Part shown: positions 50,575 through 60,960 of the stretch, in pieces
Layout of the letters: every line of letters starts with the position of its first letter
Position numbering within the stretch: position 1 is the first letter of the stretch
Assembly (NCBI RefSeq): GCF_014195325.1
Contig: NZ_JACIBK010000008.1
Span: 124,001-188,000 of the forward strand
Source of the DNA: Rhizobium sp. BK650
Lineage (GTDB): Bacteria; Pseudomonadota; Alphaproteobacteria; Rhizobiales; Rhizobiaceae
Reading direction: 5' to 3'
Length of the DNA: 64,000 nt
Notes under the pieces: generated by a model
What the model saw: the letters and a program-made list of their open reading frames with translations, nothing else
The model's database searches: none
Told to the model about the DNA's origin: nothing
Program-made: the position numbers and the translations under genes

Positions 50575-51651
50575 TCAATTGACCGCCGTGATCGTGAAAC
50601 CCTGCCGACGCAGCAGTTCGATGACACCTTCCTTGCCCGGAAGGTGCAGGGCGCCGACGGCCATGAAGACGTTGCCGCTGGCAAGGATCGGTGCGGCACG
50701 TTCGGCCATCACCTTATTGCGGTCGAGGATGACGCGCTGCTCAAAGGCGGCGTAGTCGTTATCCTCGTCGCTGCCTTCGGGCGTGACGGTCTTCAGCATC
50801 GGCATTGTGAGGCCGATATCGCCAGAGAGATAGATTTCGGTCATGGTCTCGACCACGTCGTTCATCTTGGCTCCGAGTTCGAGGGTTTCGATCAGCGACT
50901 TCAGATGAAATTCGACGGGTAGCTCAGCCATGGCCTGCAGCTGTTCGGCCAGAGTCTCCAGTCCCTTGACCTGCTTGCCTTCGGCAGCCGCATCGGCAGC
51001 GATCTTCTGGTCGAGGAACTGCGCGCCCTTGGCCTTGCGGGCCATCTCGCAGGCGGGAAGAGCGACGGCACTTGCGATCATCCATGGGCGCATGCGGGAA
51101 ACGGCGGAGAGCGGAATGCCTCGCTGCTTCAGCCCAGCTTCGAGACGGGTATAATTTTCCGCTGAAAGAAGCTTTTCGATCGTGGTGTCGTCCGTGAACA
51201 TCATCAGGTCCGGCCGCATCAGCAGTGACGCTGTCGCCTTCTTTTCATCAAGAATTTCGTCTGACTCGATGATGATCGTATCGGCGCCGTCATGGGCGGT
51301 CTGGGCGCGCAAGGGCAGATTCAGGACGCGCGGATCGGTGACGTGCATGGTGCCAAGCAGCCAAGAGGGTTTAAGGCCGGGCTTTTCAATCTTCCAGAAG
51401 ATGCCCTTGCCGTTGGGGGTGCCATCCGCTTCCCTCACCGCTTCGGCATAACGGGCCGGTTCATTCTGCTGCAGTTCGGTGAGCAGGTTCTTTCCCGCGC
51501 AGCTATCTTCAGCAGCGTCGGCGTGTGTCACGGAGAAGATCACCGCGAGCAATGCCACGGCCAGCAGCATGTGAAAGGCGGCAATCAGCCAGAGCAGGAT
51601 ACTGCCTGGCCGTGCCATATGGGAAATGCGGTGCCCGATGGAGATCGTCAT
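50575..51651 (-). CDS. TraB/GumN family protein
   Basis: A 358-residue protein, anchored or exported through a hydrophobic segment at about residues 15-42. The TraB/GumN domain begins at SWLLGTMHVTDP and ends with VFMAVGALHLPGKEGVIELLRRQGF, the two conserved family blocks carrying GTxH and the GxxHxxG residues thought to bind metal; the family is related to Tiki proteases. The start could be the ATG at 51651 or the one at 51618, both with weak ribosome sites. No polysaccharide genes adjoin it. Confidence 0.85.
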   Translation of the reverse strand: MTISIGHRISHMARPGSILLWLIAAFHMLLAVALLAVIFSVTHADAAEDSCAGKNLLTELQQNEPARYAEAVREADGTPNGKGIFWKIEKPGLKPSWLLGTMHVTDPRVLNLPLRAQTAHDGADTIIIESDEILDEKKATASLLMRPDLMMFTDDTTIEKLLSAENYTRLEAGLKQRGIPLSAVSRMRPWMIASAVALPACEMARKAKGAQFLDQKIAADAAAEGKQVKGLETLAEQLQAMAELPVEFHLKSLIETLELGAKMNDVVETMTEIYLSGDIGLTMPMLKTVTPEGSDEDNDYAAFEQRVILDRNKVMAERAAPILASGNVFMAVGALHLPGKEGVIELLRRQGFTITAVN

Positions 51652-51738
51652 GATGGTAATCCGGTCACATGTGCTTCGAGCCTCATGCTCTACGCCGCGC
51701 TTGCGCATATTCCTTTAAGAGACAGTGTTAACGAAGGA

Positions 51739-52674
51739 TTACGCGCGCGGATGTGCGCGATCGTACACTTCCAGAAGCCTTGATGCATCGACGCCGGTAT
51801 AGACTTGGGTGGTGGAAAGGCTGGCGTGGCCGAGCAATTCCTGAATCGTGCGCAGGTCGCCGCCGCCGGCAAGTAGGTGCGTCGCAAAGGAGTGGCGCAG
51901 CGCATGCGGAGTTGCGTTCTCCGGCAGGCCGAAGGCGCTTCGCAGCTTCTGCATGGTGCGCTGTATGATGGCAGGCTGTAGCTTGCCGCCGCGGGCACCG
52001 CGAAAAAGCGGCTCGCTTTCATCGAGATGAAAGAGGCAGAGCTTGCGGTATTTTTCGACGGCTTCGAGGACGACCGGCAGCAAGGGTACGAGGCGCGTCT
52101 TGTTGCCTTTGCCGGTGATGCGCAGCGTCGTCGTGCCCGCCTTGATATCGGCGGGCGTCAGGTCGAGAGCTTCGGAAATACGCAAACCACAGCCATAGAG
52201 AAGCGTCATGACAGCCGCGTCGCGGGCGGCGATCCACGGCTCATCGTGAAGCTGCGCATCGCTTCCGACGACGGTGACCGCTTGCCTGTCCGACAAAGGC
52301 TTTGGAAGGGACTTTGGCTGCTTTGGCGAACGGATCGCGCCCGCGCCTGCTGCGTTGACGAGGCCTTTGCGTTCCAAGTAGCGCAGAAAGGAGCGAAGGC
52401 CGGCGAGATTGCGGCCGAGCGAGCGGGCACCAGTTCCATTCCGGCGGCGGGCGGCCAGAAAGGCACGAAAGTCGGCCGGGCGCAGCGTCTCGATGTCTGG
52501 CAGCGTCGTCGGGCCGCCGAGATGCCCGGTGAGGAAGGTCAGGAATTGGCGTGTGTCGCGCTCATAGGCATCGAGCGTATGCTCGGAAAGGCGGCGTTCG
52601 CGCGCAAGATTTTCAAGCCAGGCGCTGCGCTCCGTCATCAGGTGTGGATCGGCGATGATCAGAAGTTCATTCAC
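51739..52674 (-). CDS. xerC: tyrosine recombinase XerC
   Basis: A 311-residue site-specific recombinase resolving chromosome dimers at dif. The SAM-like N-terminal domain fills residues 10-110; the catalytic residues are Arg in GCGLRISEALDL, the HALRHSFATHLL box, His in LGHASLSTTQ and the Tyr in QVYTG. The start is a GTG at 52674 (MNELLIIADP by family convention); an in-frame TTG lies 12 codons upstream. The last residues after Tyr are of normal length. It lies near priA, as in other rhizobia; no dif site is seen in the adjoining gap. Confidence 0.92.
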   Translation of the reverse strand: MNELLIIADPHLMTERSAWLENLARERRLSEHTLDAYERDTRQFLTFLTGHLGGPTTLPDIETLRPADFRAFLAARRRNGTGARSLGRNLAGLRSFLRYLERKGLVNAAGAGAIRSPKQPKSLPKPLSDRQAVTVVGSDAQLHDEPWIAARDAAVMTLLYGCGLRISEALDLTPADIKAGTTTLRITGKGNKTRLVPLLPVVLEAVEKYRKLCLFHLDESEPLFRGARGGKLQPAIIQRTMQKLRSAFGLPENATPHALRHSFATHLLAGGGDLRTIQELLGHASLSTTQVYTGVDASRLLEVYDRAHPRA

Positions 52675-52817
52675 TGCCACGGCTCTTGAATTTGATTTCC
52701 ATGCCCCCAATTCTGAAACAGTGGTGTTATGGAATTGCTAATGCTGGCCAAGCTCTTGTCATGTATCGATCATAATTCACTGAGATAGCTTGTAGCTCCG
52801 TTAAGACAGGAATTTTT

Positions 52818-53762
52818 ATGGCACGGCGCGACTCCATGACGGCTTTCGGACAGCTTGCGGAAGCGATTGCCCTGGTCTCGCACGGAAAACCCGGCCATAT
52901 TGTCGATACGCTGATCGCTGAGCGCGGACAGAAGATCGTCCGTCATCCGCTCTGGCCCGTCATGCGTCCGTTTCTCTACACGCTGTTGCGCTATAATAGG
53001 GCGATCGAATTCGCCAATGACGTCGCCAACATGCCTGGCTTCCAGTCGTTCGAATATATGAGCGATCTGCTGACGCTCGATATCACTGTTAAAAACGCCG
53101 ACCGCATCCCTGCATCCGGTGGCTTCATTCTCGTCAGCAATCATCCGACCGGTATTGCTGACGGAGTTGCTGTCTTTGATCTTCTGAAGACGCGCCGCCC
53201 GGACATGATGTTCTTTGCCAACCGCGATGCGGTGCGCGTCAATCCGCGCTTTGCAGAAATCATCATCCCGGTCGAATGGCGCGATGAGTTCAAGAGCAAG
53301 CTGAAGACGCGCGAGACGCTGCAGCTGACCAATCATGCGGTGAAAGAAGGCAAGGCAACCGTGCTTTTTCCGTCCGGCCGCATCGCTTATTGGGCGAACG
53401 GGCGGTTGAACGAGCGGCCGTGGAAAACATCTGCCGTTGGTCTTGCCCGCAAATACGGCCTGCCGATCCTTCCGGTTCACATGACGGCGCGCAATTCCGG
53501 CCTGTTTTACTGGTTCGCAAAGTGGTCGACGGAATTGCGCGACATGACGGTTTTCCATGAGCTCCTGAACAAGCGCGGCGATCGATTCGATTTCATGGTC
53601 GGGGACCTCATCCCGGTCGAGCATCTGGATGGCGACATCAATGAAGTGACCAAGGCTCTGGAGCAACATACTGTCGCAGCACTTGCCTTTGACGGCAACG
53701 CGCAGTTCGTTCCGGTCGCCCGCGAGCCGGCGCTGGAACCGCTTGCTGCCCATTCTTTTTAG
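52818..53762 (+). CDS. lysophospholipid acyltransferase family protein
   Basis: A 314-residue PlsC-type acyltransferase. The NHPTGIAD segment gives the H-x4-D catalytic motif (near residue 114), and VLFPSGR is the second substrate-binding block. Unlike typical PlsC it lacks an evident N-terminal membrane helix and has a 90-residue helical lead. It may acylate lysophosphatidate, an ornithine lipid precursor or another lipid; the sequence does not settle which. It is divergent from xerC, with the next gene 25 bases downstream. Confidence 0.85.
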   Translation: MARRDSMTAFGQLAEAIALVSHGKPGHIVDTLIAERGQKIVRHPLWPVMRPFLYTLLRYNRAIEFANDVANMPGFQSFEYMSDLLTLDITVKNADRIPASGGFILVSNHPTGIADGVAVFDLLKTRRPDMMFFANRDAVRVNPRFAEIIIPVEWRDEFKSKLKTRETLQLTNHAVKEGKATVLFPSGRIAYWANGRLNERPWKTSAVGLARKYGLPILPVHMTARNSGLFYWFAKWSTELRDMTVFHELLNKRGDRFDFMVGDLIPVEHLDGDINEVTKALEQHTVAALAFDGNAQFVPVAREPALEPLAAHSF

Positions 53763-53787
53763 CGCTGGTTTGGGTTAAAGCGAAGGC

Positions 53788-54936
53788 ATGCGTCTCCGCT
53801 CCATGTTTGCCAGGAATTACCGCTCGCTGCGCTCGATCCGCATGGATCTGGCGGATACTACGCTTTTTCTCGGCGAGAACGGTGCCGGCAAGTCCAATCT
53901 CTATCGCGCCCTGCAGCTTGTGCAGGCGGCTGTTCGCGGGCAGCTTGCCTATGAGCTTGCTGCTGAAGGCGGCATGCTCTCCGCCCTCTGGTCCGGACCG
54001 CGCCGCACATCCGATGGGCCTGCTCGAATCGGGCTGGAAGTGGAGGTGGTCGACGAGGAGCGCGCAGTCACGTTCCGATACTATGTCGAGGCGGGGCTGC
54101 GCCCGCCCAAGGCGGCGGCTGGCTTCGCGCTGGAGCCGCAAATCAAGACCGAGGAGCTTTCCGTCGAAACGGGCCGCCGCGCGGTGGTGATGATGAAGCG
54201 CGCGGGTCCCGGCATCTCCGTTCGAGATGGTGCCGGTCGGATGCAGGATTATCGGGAAGAGGCGCTAACATCGGAGACCGCGATCGCGCTCCTTGGGGAC
54301 GCCGGCCATTTTCCTGAGATTGCCGCCTTCCGCCGCATCGTCAACAACTGGCGCTTCTTTCATGGTTTTCGCACGGACAGGGCCTCCCCACTTCGTCATC
54401 CCTGCCTTGCCGTCACCAGTCCCATGCTGGACGAGGATGGTGCCAATCTCGCCGCCGTCTTTGCGACGCTTGCGCACACGCGGCAGGATACGGTGGAGCT
54501 TGATCGTATTGTCGCATCGGCACTCGGCGGAGCGCGGCTCGTCGTGCCGGAACCGGGCGAGACGGCGGAATTTGGACTGATGCTTCCAGATTTCCCGCAG
54601 CGCGTCTTTCACCCGCGCGAGTTGTCCGACGGGCAGATCCGCTTTCTTGGTCTTGCGGCCGCATTGCTCTCCTATCGGCTGCCGGCGCTCATCGCCCTGA
54701 ACGAGCCGGAGGCGAGCCTGCATCCCGATATGCTGGTGCCGCTCGCCGATATGATCGCGGAAGCTTCAAAGAGCAGTCAGGTCTGGATCGTTACCCATTC
54801 AGTACCCTTGGCTGACGCCGTGCGTGACCGCTGTGGCGTCCGGCCTCGAAAGGTTATCCGCGAGAATGGCGCCACCTGGATCGAAGGCATGCGGCTGACG
54901 GGAGCCATCGCCGATGAAGACGACGATGACTTGTAA
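53788..54936 (+). CDS. AAA-family ATPase (RecF/SMC-like, AAA_21)
   Basis: A 382-residue ABC-type ATPase without membrane segments. Walker A is GENGAGKS (near residues 30-37), the signature region LSDGQIRFLGLAAALL is near 278, Walker B is LIALNEPEASLHPD, and the H-loop is in VTHSVPLAD. This is the predicted-ATPase group related to RecF and OLD proteins, but it has no TOPRIM or nuclease domain. No partner of a known defence or toxin system is present; the neighbours are an acyltransferase and priA. A role in DNA metabolism is a weak inference. Confidence 0.88.
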   Translation: MRLRSMFARNYRSLRSIRMDLADTTLFLGENGAGKSNLYRALQLVQAAVRGQLAYELAAEGGMLSALWSGPRRTSDGPARIGLEVEVVDEERAVTFRYYVEAGLRPPKAAAGFALEPQIKTEELSVETGRRAVVMMKRAGPGISVRDGAGRMQDYREEALTSETAIALLGDAGHFPEIAAFRRIVNNWRFFHGFRTDRASPLRHPCLAVTSPMLDEDGANLAAVFATLAHTRQDTVELDRIVASALGGARLVVPEPGETAEFGLMLPDFPQRVFHPRELSDGQIRFLGLAAALLSYRLPALIALNEPEASLHPDMLVPLADMIAEASKSSQVWIVTHSVPLADAVRDRCGVRPRKVIRENGATWIEGMRLTGAIADEDDDDL

Positions 54937-54990
54937 CCCTTGCTGTCGGCGGGTTCCATTTTTAGACCGTTGCGGGCATGGTCTGCCGCG

Positions 54991-57207
54991 ATGAGTACAG
55001 ATTCGTCCGATCTCTTTGGAGTACTATTCGAAGCCCCGCTCGTGAACCGTACGGTTCCGGTGCTGGTGCCGATGCCGGCGCCAAAACCCTATTCCTATTC
55101 GGTGCCCGAAGGTATGGGGGTCGAGCCGGGCTCGGTCGTGCAGGTGCCGCTTGGGCCGCGCCAGGTGATCGGGGTCGTGTGGGATGGCGGCGAAGACGGG
55201 GTCGACCCGAAGAAGCTGAGGCCCATTACCCATGTCTTCGATTGCCCGCCGCTCAACAAGGAAATGCGGGATTTCATCGACTGGGTGGCAGCTTACACGC
55301 TATCGCCGCCGGGGCTCGTGGCGCGCATGGCGCTGAGGGCGCCGAATGCTTTAGAGCCGGAGCCAATGGTGGAAGGATTGCGCTTCGTCGGCGGCGAGCC
55401 GGAACGGATGACACCGGCGCGTGCCCGCGTGCTCGATACCGCAGCGGATGGGCTGTCCTGGACACGCATCGGCCTTGCACATGCCGCGGGTGTGTCCACT
55501 AGTGTCGTCGACGGGCTGATCGCGCAGGGAATTTTCGAGACGATCTTCCTGCCGCCGCCACCTGTCGTTGCCAAGCCCGACCCGGACTTTGCCGGCTCAC
55601 GCCTCGGCGGCCCGCAAAAGGACGCTGCGGAAGAAATCCTCGACGAAGTACGCAAGGGCGAATTTACGGTTTCGTTAATCGACGGCGTGACCGGTTCCGG
55701 CAAGACCGAAGTCTATTTCGAGGCGATCGCCGAAACGCTGAGGCGCGGCAAGCAGGTGCTGATCCTGCTGCCGGAAATCGCGCTCACGGCGAGTTTTCTT
55801 GAGCGCTTCCAGGATCGCTTCGGCGCGAAGCCTGCCGAGTGGCATTCCGATCTTGCGCCGCGCATGCGTGAGAAGGTTTGGCGGCAGGCGGTAACAGGTG
55901 AGGTGCGAGTGGTTGCCGGTGCGCGCTCGGCGCTCTTCTTGCCCTTTGAGGATCTCGGCCTCATCATCGTCGATGAAGAGCACGATCCGGCCTACAAGCA
56001 GGAAGATCGCGTCTATTACAATGCGCGCGATATGGCCGTCGTGCGGGCGCGGATCGGCGATTTTCCCGTCGTGCTTGTGTCGGCGACACCGTCGGTCGAA
56101 AGCCAGGTCAACGGCCAGAGCGGGCGCTACAGCACGATCCACCTGCCGACGCGTTTCGGCGATGCGGCGTTGCCTGATCTGCACCTGATCGACATGCGGC
56201 GCCATGCTCCTGAACGCGGCGGCTTTCTGTCGCCGGTGCTGATCAGGGCGATCGGCAAGACGGTAGAAAGGGGCGAGCAGGCCCTGCTTTTCCTCAATCG
56301 CCGTGGTTACGCGCCGCTCACGCTCTGCCGCGTCTGCGGCCATCGCTTCCAATGCCCGCAATGTTCAAGTTGGCTGGTGGAGCATCGCTTCCGCCGGCAG
56401 CTCCAATGCCATCAATGCGGCCATTCCGAGTCCACCCCGGAGGCTTGCCCGGAATGCGGAACGCTCGACCATCTGGTTGCCTGCGGACCTGGCGTGGAGC
56501 GTATCGCCGAAGAGGTGGAGCGGCATTTTCCAAATGCGCGAACCATCGTGCTCTCGTCCGACATCATGGGCGGCGTGAAGCGTCTGCGGCTGGAGCTCGA
56601 CGCCATCGCCGAGGGCGAGGCGGATATCGTTATTGGCACCCAGCTCGTTGCCAAGGGACACAACTTTCCGCTGATGACGCTGGTCGGCATCATCGATTCC
56701 GATCTCGGACTTGCAAACGGTGATCCGCGTGCGGCCGAGCGAACCTACCAGCTTCTGTCGCAGGTTACGGGCCGTGCAGGCCGAACGGGTCTTAAAAGCC
56801 ACGGCTTGCTGCAGACCTATCAGCCGCAGCACCCTGTTATGCAGGCGATCGTTTCCGGCGATGCCCAAGCCTTTTACGACCGCGAAATCAGCGAACGCGA
56901 GCGCGCGGTCCTGCCGCCGTTCGGCAGGCTTGCCTCGATCATCGTGTCGGCCGACACGCGGCACGATGCGGAAAACCATGCGCGCGGCATGCGCAACGCC
57001 GCGCCGCAGGTGTCGGGCATTACCGTCCTCGGGCCGGCGGAGGCACCTTTGGCGCTGGTGCGCGGCCGCCATCGTTTCCGCCTGCTGGTTCATGGACGCC
57101 GGAATTCCGACATGCAAGCCTATCTGCGGGCGATGCTATCTCAATCGCCGAAAGAGCGAGGCTCGGTTCAGGTGCAGATCGACATCGATCCGCAGAGCTT
57201 CCTGTAG
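54991..57207 (+). CDS. priA: primosomal protein N' (replication restart helicase)
   Basis: A 738-residue 3'-5' helicase that reloads the replisome at stalled forks. After the DNA-binding N-terminal region come Walker A GVTGSGKT (near residue 233), the DEEH box in IIVDEEHDPAYKQ, and a zinc region with eight cysteines in CRVCGHRFQCPQC and CHQCGH...CPEC. The helicase C-terminal part includes QVTGRAGR. The start at 54991 begins the conserved sequence; upstream codons are not similar. Confidence 0.95.
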   Translation: MSTDSSDLFGVLFEAPLVNRTVPVLVPMPAPKPYSYSVPEGMGVEPGSVVQVPLGPRQVIGVVWDGGEDGVDPKKLRPITHVFDCPPLNKEMRDFIDWVAAYTLSPPGLVARMALRAPNALEPEPMVEGLRFVGGEPERMTPARARVLDTAADGLSWTRIGLAHAAGVSTSVVDGLIAQGIFETIFLPPPPVVAKPDPDFAGSRLGGPQKDAAEEILDEVRKGEFTVSLIDGVTGSGKTEVYFEAIAETLRRGKQVLILLPEIALTASFLERFQDRFGAKPAEWHSDLAPRMREKVWRQAVTGEVRVVAGARSALFLPFEDLGLIIVDEEHDPAYKQEDRVYYNARDMAVVRARIGDFPVVLVSATPSVESQVNGQSGRYSTIHLPTRFGDAALPDLHLIDMRRHAPERGGFLSPVLIRAIGKTVERGEQALLFLNRRGYAPLTLCRVCGHRFQCPQCSSWLVEHRFRRQLQCHQCGHSESTPEACPECGTLDHLVACGPGVERIAEEVERHFPNARTIVLSSDIMGGVKRLRLELDAIAEGEADIVIGTQLVAKGHNFPLMTLVGIIDSDLGLANGDPRAAERTYQLLSQVTGRAGRTGLKSHGLLQTYQPQHPVMQAIVSGDAQAFYDREISERERAVLPPFGRLASIIVSADTRHDAENHARGMRNAAPQVSGITVLGPAEAPLALVRGRHRFRLLVHGRRNSDMQAYLRAMLSQSPKERGSVQVQIDIDPQSFL

Positions 57208-57285
57208 ATCATTTCCGCACAGCGTTTCGGGATGTTGCCGATCATGGCATAAATGCAGAATCAGCGAGGTGATTTGGGGCGAGGC

Positions 57286-57675
57286 ATGGAATTCTACTTT
57301 CCGACGGAATTTGGCGAGCAGCTTGCCTTCGGCGCGGCCGCCTTCACTGCACTTGCCGGCTTCGTCATTATGTTCGCACCAGGCCTTGCCATGCGTGCCT
57401 TTGGCCTGGCACCGCGCGGTGAGCGGCGCGAAGGCTTCAGCGAAATCCGGTCAATGGGCGGCCTCTACCTTGGTCTCGGCGTTGCCGCAATCATGCTTGC
57501 GCAGGACTGGACCTATCTGGCGCTCGGAGCAGCCTTTGCGATGGCGGCTTTTGCACGCATTATTTCCATCCTGTCAGATAAGGGGAGCACTCTCCTTAAC
57601 TATTTACTTTTGGTTGTGCAGGCGGCTATAGCGGGATTGCCACTGCTCCATGTATTCGGCTTCCTGCAACGCTGA
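57286..57675 (+). CDS. DUF4345-like membrane protein
   Basis: A 129-residue protein with about four hydrophobic segments and a short polar start (MEFYFPTEFGEQLAFG). The EIRSMGGLYLGLGVA segment after the first loop resembles DUF4345 family proteins of unknown function. The ATG at 57286 follows GGGGCGAGG closely; an in-frame ATG 11 codons upstream is less likely. It lies between priA and the atp operon, a position I recall as common in rhizobia. Confidence 0.7.
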   Translation: MEFYFPTEFGEQLAFGAAAFTALAGFVIMFAPGLAMRAFGLAPRGERREGFSEIRSMGGLYLGLGVAAIMLAQDWTYLALGAAFAMAAFARIISILSDKGSTLLNYLLLVVQAAIAGLPLLHVFGFLQR

Positions 57676-57824
57676 TTGAAGGCCGAAATGGAGCATTCTG
57701 CGAGCCGCTTTCGGACGTTTCCGTTATTTTGCAGGCAGAAAATCAAGCGAAACACGTATTCGGGCGTTACGCGTGTTGCGAGTCCGAACATCCTATGTTA
57801 GACGGACCCCGAATTTCGGAAGAA

Positions 57825-57842
57825 GCAAGAGGCTTCTCTTGC
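57825..57842 (+). promoter_or_regulatory. hairpin in the atp operon leader
   Basis: GCAAGAG and CTCTTGC form a seven-base-pair stem around GCTT, 87 bases before the atpH start. It lies in the 254-base gap that must contain the operon promoter; no convincing -35/-10 pair was found. It could affect mRNA stability or be chance. Confidence 0.35.
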
Positions 57843-57929
57843 GATTTCTGGGGGAAATCAAAACGAATTCAAAGTCATAGGTTCGGCGCCCGCCGGAAGT
57901 CGGATTTTGAATTGAAATCAGGGAAATTT

Positions 57930-58495
57930 GTGCCCGTGGCAGACACGTCCCAGCTTACTTCTGGTGTTGCAGAGCGCTATGCCTCGTCGCTTTTCGAGCT
58001 AGCGCTCGAAGAAGGCGCCGTCGACAGCGTGACCGCCGATATCGACAGGTTCCAGGCCATTCTGGACGAAAGCGACGACCTGAAGCGCTTCGTTCTCAGC
58101 CCGGTTTTCTCCGCAGAAGATCAGCTCAAGGGCATCATCGCTATCAGCGAAAAGGCTGGCATCTCCGGCTTCTTTGCCAATTTCCTGAAGGTCGTGGCGC
58201 GTAACCGCCGCCTCTTTGCCCTGCCGGGCATGATCAAGGCCTTCCGCATCATTGCTGCCAGCCAGCGCGGCGAAATTTCTGCCGAAGTCACTTCGGCCCA
58301 CGCTCTGACTGCAGAGCAGGAAAACGAATTGAAGGCGGCGCTGAAGGGCGTCACCGGCAAAGACGTGGCAATTGCTGTCACGGTTGATCCGTCAATTCTT
58401 GGTGGTCTGATCGTCAAGGTCGGGTCCCGTCAGATTGATACGTCTCTTCGTACCAAACTCTCTACCCTTAAGCTTGCATTGAAAGAGGTCGGCTG

Positions 58496-58496
<1 letters not shown>
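57930..58496 (+). CDS. atpH: F0F1 ATP synthase subunit delta
   Basis: A 188-residue stator subunit linking F1 to the b subunits. The helical N-terminal domain has AERYASSLFELALEE, and the C-terminal part holds the family signature ILGGLIVKVGSRQIDTSLRTKL. The start is a GTG at 57930 after AGGGAA, giving the standard length; the frame stays open 67 codons upstream but is not conserved. Its TGA overlaps the atpA ATG by one base. Confidence 0.95.
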
Positions 58497-60025
<1,529 letters not shown>

Positions 60026-60053
60026 TCGGGCCCTAGGTTAGGACGGATAACGG

Positions 60054-60938
60054 ATGCCTTCACTTAAGGATCTGAAAAACCGGATCGCCTCCGTCAAGGC
60101 GACGCAGAAGATCACCAAGGCGATGAAAATGGTCGCCGCGGCGAAGCTTCGGCGCGCGCAGGAGGCGGCCGAGGCCGCCCGGCCTTATTCGCAGCGTATG
60201 AACGCGGTTCTGGCGAACATCGCCAAAGCTGTCACCGATGCGGACGGCGCGCCGGTCCTGATGACCGGCACGGGCAAGGACCAGGTTCACCTGCTCGTCG
60301 TCTGCACGGCCGAGCGCGGCCTGTGCGGCGGCTTCAACTCGCAGATCGCCCGCTTCGCGCGCGATCATGTTCGCAGGCTCGTCGCTGAAGGCAAGACGGT
60401 GAAGATCTTCACCGTCGGCAAGAAGGGCTATGACATCCTGCGTCGCGAATTCGCGTCGATGATCGTCGAGCGGAAGGAGCTGCGCGACGTCAAGAAGATC
60501 GGTTTCGAGAATGCCGACCAGATCGGCAAGCGTATCATCGAGATGTTCGATGCCGGTGACTTTGACGTCTGCACGCTGTTCTACTCCGAGTTCAAGTCGG
60601 TGATCAGCCAGGTTCCGACCGCGCAGCAGCTCATTCCGGCGAAGGCTCCCGAAGCCGTCGCCGAGGATGCTGGCCATGCCGGCGCCGTCTACGAATACGA
60701 GCCGGATCCGTCGTCGATCCTCGATGATCTGATCCCGCGCAATATCTCTGTCCAGATCTTCCGCGCTCTCCTTGAGAACGTTGCTGGTGAAATGGGCGCC
60801 AAGATGAGCGCGATGGACAATGCGACGCGCAATGCTGGTGAGATGATCAACAAGCTGACGCTGAGCTACAACCGTCAGCGTCAGGCTCAGATCACCAAGG
60901 AACTGATTGAAATCATTTCGGGCGCGGAAGCGCTCTGA
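60054..60938 (+). CDS. atpG: F0F1 ATP synthase subunit gamma
   Basis: A 294-residue rotor shaft subunit. The N-terminal helix opens with SLKDLKNRIASVKATQKITKAM-type sequence, the ERGLCGGFN segment is near residue 86, and the C-terminal helix ends TLSYNRQRQAQITKELIEI. All fit the family. It is 28 bases after atpA and 22 before atpD. Confidence 0.97.
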   Translation: MPSLKDLKNRIASVKATQKITKAMKMVAAAKLRRAQEAAEAARPYSQRMNAVLANIAKAVTDADGAPVLMTGTGKDQVHLLVVCTAERGLCGGFNSQIARFARDHVRRLVAEGKTVKIFTVGKKGYDILRREFASMIVERKELRDVKKIGFENADQIGKRIIEMFDAGDFDVCTLFYSEFKSVISQVPTAQQLIPAKAPEAVAEDAGHAGAVYEYEPDPSSILDDLIPRNISVQIFRALLENVAGEMGAKMSAMDNATRNAGEMINKLTLSYNRQRQAQITKELIEIISGAEAL

Positions 60939-60960
60939 GTTAGGAAAAGAGGGTAAGAAA

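Noticed and set aside
53788..54936. A phage-defence system built on the RecF/OLD-like ATPase
   Set aside because: No nuclease, reverse transcriptase, toxin or other effector adjoins it, and base composition and codon use match the core genes around it.
57729..57929. Extension of atpH by 67 codons or a separate leader ORF
   Set aside because: The extension would make the delta subunit far longer than the usual 188 residues and has no similarity; the GTG at 57930 has a proper ribosome site.
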